Shown here piece by piece: positions 28,456 to 35,906 of a DNA stretch of 35,906 nt (position 1 is the first letter of the stretch; each line of letters starts with the position of its first letter). The stretch lies in NCBI GenBank assembly GCA_031272265.1, contig JAISUD010000014.1, positions 1-35,906 of the forward strand. Reading direction: 5' to 3'. Source of the stretch: Endomicrobium sp. (GTDB taxonomy: Bacteria; Elusimicrobiota; Endomicrobiia; Endomicrobiales; Endomicrobiaceae). The position numbers were made by a program, and so were the translations under genes. The notes under the pieces are model-generated. The model saw only the letters and a list, made by a program, of their open reading frames with translations. It ran no database searches and was not told the DNA's origin.

Positions 28456-29598
28456 ATGGAATGTGGTCCTTATGAGCTTATAAAAGAATCATCTGAGTGT
28501 AAGGCAAGACGCGGAAAGATTTACACTGCTAGAGGCATTATTGACACGCCTGTTTTTATGCCTGTAGGAACTCAAGGGACGCTTAAAGGCGTCGCTAATG
28601 AACTTTTGTCCGATTCCGACGTCCAGATTATACTTGCCAACTCTTATCATTTATATCTTCGTCCTGGAACCGAGGTAATAAAAGAAGCGGGTGGGATACA
28701 GAGATTCAACTCGTGGAATAAACCCATGCTTACGGATTCCGGTGGATTTCAAGCCTTTAGTTTGAAAGGTATTAGGAAAATTAGCGAGAACGGAGTTGAA
28801 TTTCAATCTCATATAGACGGTTCTAAACATTTTTTTTCGCCGGAAAAGTCTATACGTGTTCAGAGAGATATAGGGGCGGATATTATAATGTGTTTGGATG
28901 AATGCGTTTCTTATCCTAGCGATTATGAATATGCGAAAAATTCTATGGAATTAGGTCTTAGATGGGCTGGAAAATGTAAAGAAGAATTCTGGCGGGATAA
29001 TAATTTTTCTAAAACTCGGCAGTCTTTATTTGGTATTATACAGGGTTCAGTGTATAGTGATTTAAGACTGAAAAGCACGTATGAAATATTAAATATAGGT
29101 TTCGGCGGGTATGCGATAGGTGGGCTTTCTGTAGGAGAGCCAAAAGAAGAAATGCACTCGGTTTTGGAAAATATTTTGCCTGTAATTCCCAGCGGTAAGG
29201 CTAGGTATCTTATGGGTGTAGGGATGCCTGAAGATTTGTGGGAATGTGTTGAGCGTGGAATAGATATGTTTGACTGCGTTATTCCTACGCGTAACGGGCG
29301 CAACGGACAGGTTTTTACAAGTTTCGGGAAAATTAATATAAGAAATTTGGAATTTAAAAAAGATTTCAGTCCGTTAGATATTAATTGTCGCTGTCCTACG
29401 TGTAAGGGATATTCAAAAGCGTATTTGAATCATTTGGTTAGATCTAAAGAGAGTTTATATCTAAGTCTTTTGTCTTTACATAATGTCTATTTTATGGTAA
29501 ACTTAATGACGACAATAAGAAAATCGGTGGAAACTGATACGTTTTTTAAATCTAAAAAAGAATTTTTTGAAAAATATTATTCAAGAAACCAAAATTGA
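28456..29598 (+). CDS. tgt: Queuine/preQ1 tRNA-guanine transglycosylase
   Basis: TPVFMPVGTQGTLKG, ILANSYHLYLRPG, MLTDSGGFQAFSL, GGLSVGEPKEEM, YLMGVGMPEDLWE, DCVIPTRNGRNG; CRCPTC zinc motif. Confidence 0.97.
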   Translation: MECGPYELIKESSECKARRGKIYTARGIIDTPVFMPVGTQGTLKGVANELLSDSDVQIILANSYHLYLRPGTEVIKEAGGIQRFNSWNKPMLTDSGGFQAFSLKGIRKISENGVEFQSHIDGSKHFFSPEKSIRVQRDIGADIIMCLDECVSYPSDYEYAKNSMELGLRWAGKCKEEFWRDNNFSKTRQSLFGIIQGSVYSDLRLKSTYEILNIGFGGYAIGGLSVGEPKEEMHSVLENILPVIPSGKARYLMGVGMPEDLWECVERGIDMFDCVIPTRNGRNGQVFTSFGKINIRNLEFKKDFSPLDINCRCPTCKGYSKAYLNHLVRSKESLYLSLLSLHNVYFMVNLMTTIRKSVETDTFFKSKKEFFEKYYSRNQN

Positions 29599-29605
29599 GG
29601 CTAAA

Positions 29606-29998
29606 ATGAAAAAGCTTGTTAATTTGTGTATGGTTTTGACTGCAGTTCTTGCGATGCCGTCCTTAGCGTTTGCTGTGGAGTGGTACCCTAAAGGCGTGTC
29701 TTCTTTTAGCGGGTTGATGCCTATTATACTTATATTTGTATTTTTTTATTTTTTTTTGCTGAGACCGCAGCAAAAAAAAGCCAAAGAGCATCGTAATTTG
29801 TTGAATTCTTTAAAAAAAGATGACAGAATTATTACCGCGGGTGGTTTGTACGCCACCGTAAGCGCCATAAAAGGAAACATTATTGAGGCGAGAATTTCAG
29901 AAGATGTTTGTGTTCAAATAGTGAAACAGTCAATATCTGCGGTTATAACAAAAAAAGAGGAAGAAATATTGAAAATGCCGGAAGTAGTTAAGAAATGA
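29606..29998 (+). CDS. yajC: Preprotein translocase subunit YajC
   Basis: FLLRPQQKKAKEHRNLLNSLKKDDRIITAGGLYATVSAI; ATG 29606 preferred to 29567. N-terminal MKKLVNLCMVLTAVLAMPSLAFA looks like a signal peptide. Confidence 0.92.
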   Translation: MKKLVNLCMVLTAVLAMPSLAFAVEWYPKGVSSFSGLMPIILIFVFFYFFLLRPQQKKAKEHRNLLNSLKKDDRIITAGGLYATVSAIKGNIIEARISEDVCVQIVKQSISAVITKKEEEILKMPEVVKK

Positions 29999-30038
29999 AT
30001 CGGTAACAGCAATTTAATAGGATTTGCGGCAAGAGGAT

Positions 30039-30749
30039 ATGTTTAAAATAACGGGTATAGGTAATAGAAATAAATCTTCAAACATAAATATAAGACTTAA
30101 AGATATAGAAAAAAATCCGATAGTTGTTACGTTTATTAAATGTGCTAATGAGTATTTGGGAAGGATTGGTTACACTGAGCACGGTTTCAGGCATGTAAGT
30201 TTAGTTGCTTCTAGAGCAAAAAATGTTTTGGTGTATCTTGAGCATTCGGAAAGATTTCAAAATCTTGCAGAAATCGCGGGTTATATGCACGATATAGGAA
30301 ATATTGTAAACAGACAAGGACACGGGCAGTCAGCGGCGCTTATAGCAATGGGATTACTGAAGGACATGGGCATGGAGTATGAAGATATAGCGTTTATAAT
30401 TTCAGCGATAGGCAATCATGACGAAGAAGATGGAGATTTTGGAAATCCCGTAGCGGCCGCCTTAGTATTAGCTGATAAATCGGATGTTCATAAAACCAGA
30501 GTAAGAAATCTGGACATTTCAAAATGCGATAATATTCACGACAGGGTAAACTCTGCCGTTGAAAGATCTTCTTTAAGAGTCAGTAAAGATAAAAGAATTA
30601 TATCGCTTAGGATTAACATTAATACTCATATATCAAACGTCGCGGAATATTTTGAAATTTTTATGTCAAGAATGCTTATGTGTAAAAGAGCCGCGAGCAT
30701 TTTGAATTGTAAATTTGAATTATTGATAAATGATAAAAAATTAGTGTAA
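30039..30749 (+). CDS. HD-domain phosphohydrolase, paralog B
   Basis: EHGFRHVSLVASRAKNVL, AGYMHDIGNIVNRQGHGQSAAL, LADKSDV; C-terminus EYFEIFMSRMLMCKRAASILNCKFELLINDKKLV, very similar to 27715-28401. ATG 30039 after AAGAGG. Confidence 0.83.
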   Translation: MFKITGIGNRNKSSNINIRLKDIEKNPIVVTFIKCANEYLGRIGYTEHGFRHVSLVASRAKNVLVYLEHSERFQNLAEIAGYMHDIGNIVNRQGHGQSAALIAMGLLKDMGMEYEDIAFIISAIGNHDEEDGDFGNPVAAALVLADKSDVHKTRVRNLDISKCDNIHDRVNSAVERSSLRVSKDKRIISLRININTHISNVAEYFEIFMSRMLMCKRAASILNCKFELLINDKKLV

Positions 30750-32180
30750 ATGACTAAAATTAACTGGAAGTTACTTATCACGGTAGCATTATTAGCTTTT
30801 TCTATCTTGGCGTTATGGCCGTCATTTAGGTGGGTGACGATGTCCAACAAGGAAAGAGAGCAACTGGAAAAAGAAAAAGATCCTATTTTGAGTAGAATTT
30901 TAAAATTAGGTTTAGACTTGAAAGGCGGAACGCATCTTCTTTTAGAAGTAGATTCGTCTAAACTGAACAATATAAACGAGAATATAAAAATTAAAGATGC
31001 CGTTGATAAAGCTATAGAAGTTATTAGAAACAGAATAGACCAATTCGGTGTAGCGGAACCTATGATTGCAAAGCAGGGAGATAAGTGGATAGTGATACAG
31101 CTGCCGGGTATTAAAGATCCGAAAGCCGCAAAAGATTTAATAGGAAAAACTGCTTTGCTTGAATTTAGAATATTAAATACAAGCGAAGAAGCGAATCGCG
31201 TCATTGAACTTATTTCTGCCAAAGGAATTACGTCCAATCAATTCAGAGAAAATTCAGCAGCGTATCCAGATATAAAAGCCGTTATGCCGAAAGACACTTC
31301 GGTTTTTGAAGGTAAGGAGGGCGGATGTTACGTTTTAAACAAAACTCTTTTGACAGGAGCTGCTCTTAAAAATGCCAAAGTTGAGTTTAACGAATTAGGA
31401 CGAGCGATAGTTTCCATAGAATTCACTAGAGAAGGCGGAAGGATATTTGAACAAATAACTGCAAATAATAAAGATAGGAATCTGGCTATAGTTCTTGATG
31501 GTATTATACAATGTTATCCTGTAATACGTTCAACAATTCCCAACGGGAAAGCGACTATTGAAGGTAACTTTAGTTCTGAAGAAGCAAGACTTCTTGCAAC
31601 TGCGTTGAAAGCGGGCGCTCTGCCGGTCCCTGTTAAAATAATAGAAGAAAGAACGATCGGGCCGTCCCTGGGCTATGACTCTATAAGAAAAGGTTTCATG
31701 TCGTCTATTATTGGCATTGCAGCGGTTTTTCTTTTTATGCTTATATATTACCGTTATTCTGGACTGATTGCAGATATAGCGCTCGCTTTAAACTTGATAA
31801 TACTTATGGCTGCAATGGCTTATTTCCAGTTTACTCTTACGCTTCCGGGAGTGGCGGGCATAGCTCTTACGCTTGCTATGGCCGTTGACTCAAATGTGCT
31901 TATATTAGAGAGAATAAGAGAAGAACTTGCCGGCGGAAAAACAACCGCGCCAGCGGTGGACGCCGGTTACCAAAAAGTTTTCTGGACTATTTTTGACGCG
32001 AATCTGACGACTCTTATAGCCGCAGGGTTTTTGTTTCAATTTGGCACAGGACCTATAAAAGGTTTTGCAGTTACTCTTTCAATAGGTCTTATCATAAGCA
32101 TGTTTACCTCTATAATGGTGACAAAACTTATATATGAATTTTTGTTTAAAGAAAATCTTTTATTGAAAATGAAGATATAA
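30750..32180 (+). CDS. secD: Protein translocase subunit SecD
   Basis: LGLDLKGGTHLLLEVD, RNRIDQFGVAEPMIAKQGDKWIVIQLPGI, LALNLIILMAAMAYF, LTLAMAVDSNVLILERIREEL. Confidence 0.97.
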   Translation: MTKINWKLLITVALLAFSILALWPSFRWVTMSNKEREQLEKEKDPILSRILKLGLDLKGGTHLLLEVDSSKLNNINENIKIKDAVDKAIEVIRNRIDQFGVAEPMIAKQGDKWIVIQLPGIKDPKAAKDLIGKTALLEFRILNTSEEANRVIELISAKGITSNQFRENSAAYPDIKAVMPKDTSVFEGKEGGCYVLNKTLLTGAALKNAKVEFNELGRAIVSIEFTREGGRIFEQITANNKDRNLAIVLDGIIQCYPVIRSTIPNGKATIEGNFSSEEARLLATALKAGALPVPVKIIEERTIGPSLGYDSIRKGFMSSIIGIAAVFLFMLIYYRYSGLIADIALALNLIILMAAMAYFQFTLTLPGVAGIALTLAMAVDSNVLILERIREELAGGKTTAPAVDAGYQKVFWTIFDANLTTLIAAGFLFQFGTGPIKGFAVTLSIGLIISMFTSIMVTKLIYEFLFKENLLLKMKI

Positions 32181-32191
32181 ACGGAGAATAA

Positions 32192-33115
32192 ATGCGGTTT
32201 TTTACGTCTTTAGATATAGATTTTATTGGAAGTCGCTATAAATTTTTTATAGTTTCGGGGTTATTATTGTTAATGACGACGTTCGCTTTAATTTATAGAG
32301 GTGGACCGAGTTATGCTATTGATTTTACGGGTGGCATTTTTATGCAGATTTCTTTTCAGGATAAAGTTGCATTGCAAGATGTTCGTAAGACTATGGAGGA
32401 AAGTGGAATAAGTTCTTTTGAACTTCAAAGCTCCGGTAATACTGATAATATTGTTATGCTGAGGGCGAAGAAAAATCGCGAGTCTCTAGAGGAATTTGAA
32501 AATTTAGTTAAAAATTCAATAAGCTCAAGATTTCCGGGTAATGTAATAAAAGTTGAAAAAGTAGAATATGTAGGCCCCAGTGTAGGCAAGCACCTTGCAA
32601 GACAAGCTATTTACGCATTTTTATTTGCGCTTTTGGGCATGATTGTTTACGTTGCTTTTAGATTTAAGTCTAGTTTATGGGGCGTGGCTTCCGTTATAGG
32701 AATTTTGCACGATGTTATCATATCTTTCGGTTTTTTAGTTCTTGTAAATAAAGAAACTAATATAACAATTGTAGCTGCTCTCCTTACATTGGCGGGTTAC
32801 TCGATCAACGATACTATAGTCTTGTTTGACAGGATAAAGGAAAATATGAGATTTGTCGTTAAAGAAGATTTTTCAGCTATAATCAATAAAAGCATAAATG
32901 AAGTTCTTGTGAGAACCGTTGTTACTTCTTTTACGGTTTTTGTTATTGCGTGTTCGCTGTTTTTCTTCGGTGGTGAAGTTATACATAATTTTGCATATGT
33001 TATGATTATCGGCACGGTGCTTGGAGTGTTTTCCTCAGTATTTGTTTGCGCTCCGCTTGTTTATGAATGGGAAATAAGAAGAAGCAAACGTTTGAAAAAA
33101 GCTGTCAGTAGGTAA
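32192..33115 (+). CDS. secF: Protein translocase subunit SecF
   Basis: YAIDFTGGIFMQISF, YVGPSVGKHLARQA, LLTLAGYSINDTIVLFDRIKENMR, VLVRTVVTSFTVF. Confidence 0.96.
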   Translation: MRFFTSLDIDFIGSRYKFFIVSGLLLLMTTFALIYRGGPSYAIDFTGGIFMQISFQDKVALQDVRKTMEESGISSFELQSSGNTDNIVMLRAKKNRESLEEFENLVKNSISSRFPGNVIKVEKVEYVGPSVGKHLARQAIYAFLFALLGMIVYVAFRFKSSLWGVASVIGILHDVIISFGFLVLVNKETNITIVAALLTLAGYSINDTIVLFDRIKENMRFVVKEDFSAIINKSINEVLVRTVVTSFTVFVIACSLFFFGGEVIHNFAYVMIIGTVLGVFSSVFVCAPLVYEWEIRRSKRLKKAVSR

Positions 33116-33119
33116 GTTT

Positions 33120-33701
33120 TTGTTGGGAATAATGCGGAAAGTTAAGAACTTTAGGGTAAATTTGCGTGCGAAGGAAATATCGCGTTTGCTGAAAGGATTT
33201 ATAAATACCGCTGAACTGGCTGAAGAAATTGAAAAATCAATCCCAGAGTATTGTTATTTTTATTGTAAATTTATAGTTCCGTCTCTAGTCTACGAAACTT
33301 TTTCAAAAGATGTGTTTCTGTTTGATTGTAGTGAAGATGTGCCGCCGAAATGGATTGCTAAGAGTGTTTTTTTTGTTACATTAGGAAACAATTTATACGA
33401 GGAATACGAGAAAAATAAAGAAGCTTTCGGTGAATATACGGAGAAGATTGTCTCTGCTATAGCCACTGGTGCTTTAGAAGAGTCAAAAAAATTTGCGCGG
33501 AAACTTATTTTGAATGAGGCACGGGAAGAGAATTGCGAACTTTCGGAAAATCTCAGTATTTCAAAAGATTTATGTGAAAGTGCCGCAAATAATATTCCTA
33601 TTAATAAAATAGGCATGAGTGTAGAATCAGGAAAACTTAATCCCTGCTACTCATCGTGCGGATTATTTTATTGGGTGCCGCTGAAAAAGACAAGAAAATA
33701 A
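33120..33701 (+). CDS. Stand-alone protein resembling the vitamin B12-dependent methionine synthase activation domain
   Basis: FFVTLGNNLYEEYEKNKEAFGEYTEKIVSAIATGALEES and INKIGMSVESGKLNPCYSSCGLFYW resemble the MetH AdoMet-binding activation domain; no cobalamin or folate domains in the ORF. Confidence 0.5.
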   Translation: MLGIMRKVKNFRVNLRAKEISRLLKGFINTAELAEEIEKSIPEYCYFYCKFIVPSLVYETFSKDVFLFDCSEDVPPKWIAKSVFFVTLGNNLYEEYEKNKEAFGEYTEKIVSAIATGALEESKKFARKLILNEAREENCELSENLSISKDLCESAANNIPINKIGMSVESGKLNPCYSSCGLFYWVPLKKTRK

Positions 33702-33827
33702 TTAGCGGTAGAAAGGAATGGCGTTTCCCGGATTGCAATGGAGTGTTAGATATTGCCTCTGAGATATTATATAACCGGAATTAGAAATGTAAAATGAATT
33801 AAAAAATTTAGAAAGGGGAGTTGAAAG

Positions 33828-35513
33828 ATGGCTAAAAAGTTAGCTTATGTTTCAGAACTTCAAATTGAAAGGGGGAAATTTAAGCCAGTTCTTCCAGATA
33901 TATTAAAGAAAGGCGCTTCTTTTGTGAAGCCTGTTAAGGGAAAAGCTACGCAGTCTGTTGCAGATCAAGCTGAGTTAAAAGAAATTTTCGGAAATACGTA
34001 CGGTCTACCAGAGATTACATTTAGAAAAGGCTCAAATGAAATTGTCACGGGAAAAACTATAAAAGTCGGTGTAGTTCTTTCCGGAGGACAGGCTCCGGGA
34101 GGACATAATGTCATAGCGGGGCTTTTTGATGGATTGAAAGAGGCGAATGAGAGGAACGTTTTAATAGGTTATTTAGGCGGTCCGTCCGGAATTTTGGAGA
34201 ACAAATATAAAACGATTTCCGAGAAAATGCTACGTAATTACAGAAATACCGGCGGTTTTGATTTTATACAGTCCGGAAGGACAAAAATTGAAACACCCGA
34301 GCAGTTTAGTCTGACGAAAAAAAATCTTTCGGATTGTAAGGTAGACGCTTTGGTAATTGTCGGTGGAGACGATTCAAACACAAACGCCGCGATGATATCT
34401 GAATATATGAAAAAAGAAAATTTAGATAAATGTGTTGTAGGGGTTCCTAAAACTATTGACGGCGATTTGAAGAATAAATACATTGAAGCTTCATTCGGTT
34501 TTGACACAGCTACAAAAATTTATTCAGAGCTTGTTGGAAATATCTGCAGAGACGTAAATTCAGCGCGGAAATACTGGCATTTTGTGCGTCTTATGGGCAG
34601 GAGTGCTTCTCATATTGCGTTAGAAGTCGGCTTTAAAACTCAGCCTAACATCGTTTTGCTTGGCGAAGAAATTCTGGCGAATAAGATGACGCTTGATGAA
34701 GTTGTTGAAAATCTTGTCGGCGTTATAGTTAAACGGTCTGAGGCTGGTAAAAATTTCGGAGTTGTTTTAGTGCCGGAAGGACTTATAGAATTTGTAGATG
34801 AAATGAAAGAACTAATATCTAATCTCAATGACGTTTTAGTTGAGAATGCGGACGCTATAGCGGAATTTCCTTCTGTGGAAGATAAAAAGGAATTTATTTT
34901 CGGCAAGCTTCCTGAAAAATGTTCTAATTTAATGAGATCGCTCCCTTCGGGGATTGCTTCTCAGCTTATGCTAGACAGGGATCCTCACGGCAATGTCCAT
35001 GTATCGCTGATTGAGACGGAAAAGCTTTTAGTTGAAATGGTACAAAAAAAACTTTCAGAGCTTAAGAAATTAAATAAATACGAAGGAAAATTCTCGCCGA
35101 TTACTCATTTCTTTGGGTACGAAGGACGCTGTGGTATACCTTCAAATTTTGACGCAAATTACACTTACGCGTTAGGATATAATGCGGCTGTTCTTGTACT
35201 TAATAGACTTACAGGTTATTTGTCGTCTGTTAGGAATCTTGTGAAACCTCCGAATCAATGGGAATGCGGCGGAATTCCTCTTACAATGATGATGAATATT
35301 GAAAGGAGGCACGGGAAGGAAAAACCTGTTATACAAAAAGCTTTAGTTGATTTAAACGGAAAACCATTTAAGGAGTTTGTGAAAAACAGGGATAAATGGG
35401 CTATTGAGGAGAATTATGTTTTCCCAGGTCCTGTACAGTATTTCGGCCCTTCAGATATCACGAATATGACGACTCTAACTCTTCAGTACGAACACTCTAA
35501 AACTAAAAGTTAA
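33828..35513 (+). CDS. pfp: Diphosphate--fructose-6-phosphate 1-phosphotransferase (PPi-PFK, long form)
   Basis: VLSGGQAPGGHNVIAGLFDGL, VGGDDSNTNAAMISEY (GGDD), GVPKTIDGDLKN, RLMGRSASHIALE; 561 aa. Confidence 0.95.
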   Translation: MAKKLAYVSELQIERGKFKPVLPDILKKGASFVKPVKGKATQSVADQAELKEIFGNTYGLPEITFRKGSNEIVTGKTIKVGVVLSGGQAPGGHNVIAGLFDGLKEANERNVLIGYLGGPSGILENKYKTISEKMLRNYRNTGGFDFIQSGRTKIETPEQFSLTKKNLSDCKVDALVIVGGDDSNTNAAMISEYMKKENLDKCVVGVPKTIDGDLKNKYIEASFGFDTATKIYSELVGNICRDVNSARKYWHFVRLMGRSASHIALEVGFKTQPNIVLLGEEILANKMTLDEVVENLVGVIVKRSEAGKNFGVVLVPEGLIEFVDEMKELISNLNDVLVENADAIAEFPSVEDKKEFIFGKLPEKCSNLMRSLPSGIASQLMLDRDPHGNVHVSLIETEKLLVEMVQKKLSELKKLNKYEGKFSPITHFFGYEGRCGIPSNFDANYTYALGYNAAVLVLNRLTGYLSSVRNLVKPPNQWECGGIPLTMMMNIERRHGKEKPVIQKALVDLNGKPFKEFVKNRDKWAIEENYVFPGPVQYFGPSDITNMTTLTLQYEHSKTKS

Positions 35514-35789
35514 ATTAAGCAGCTCCTTATGGGTGGTTCTTTGAAATGAGGTTTAATATTGTCGTTAAATTTGTAAGTTGACAAGGTGTTCAGTATAACG
35601 ACTTAACTCAAATCGCCTTAATCGTTATTAGCTTCTTGATAAAAAAGTATACGGAAAAGGATTATAACAAGTACCTAAAAAAACCTAATACAACTACTAA
35701 TATAGGAAATATAAAAATGTCTGTTGAGTAGAGGCAAAAGCGAGCATAGAGAATATGTTAAACAAATAATCTGGGTAGAAAAATAGAAA

Positions 35790-35906
35790 TAAAAAGAAAA
35801 ACAGCAATAATGTTTCCACACATATAAAAAGAACAAATGATTTAAAAGAGCGTGAAGAATAACTAACAAAAAAACTAAAAAAATTGGAGCAAGAAAAAGA
35901 AAAGTG
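35790..35906 (+). pseudogene. Possible coiled-coil coding remnant running off the right edge
   Basis: NSNNVSTHIKRTNDLKEREE-stop-LTKKLKKLEQEKEK; one stop inside a Lys/Glu-rich heptad-like sequence; low complexity. Confidence 0.25.

Noticed and set aside
1-35906. CRISPR array, transposase, prophage or defence island
   Set aside because: No regularly spaced repeats, no transposase/IS motifs, no phage structural or defence genes recognised in the window.

Overview
AT-rich bacterial chromosomal window, about 36 kb, dominated by housekeeping genes. The gene set and composition would fit an Elusimicrobiota/Endomicrobium-like genome, but this is a recollection-based guess not tested here. In order: dnaB (cut by the left edge), alr, mlaE-mlaF-mlaD, a ~1.35 kb degenerate stretch, thrS, hydG, groES-groEL behind two promoter/CIRCE-like modules, xerC, topA and dprA (minus strand), a clear rsmI pseudogene, argC-argJ, tsaC/Sua5, glyA, tRNA-Asp(GUC), suhB, nth, nadC, birA, ybaB, ogg (minus), an HD-domain gene, tgt, yajC, a second paralogous HD-domain gene, secD-secF, a stand-alone MetH-activation-domain-like protein, and PPi-dependent phosphofructokinase. 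I found no CRISPR array, transposon, prophage or obvious novel defence or biosynthetic system. The best second-look items are: a MlaD with a beta-barrel-like C-terminus; an 8-residue insertion at the ArgJ autocleavage site; a tandem promoter-CIRCE arrangement upstream of groESL; a decayed partial copy of thrS; the rsmI pseudogene; a Cys-to-His change at an Nth iron-sulfur ligand position; a 37-bp direct repeat duplicating the nadC 3' end; and a pair of HD-domain paralogs flanking tgt-yajC. Product names come from reading protein motifs; no database search was run.
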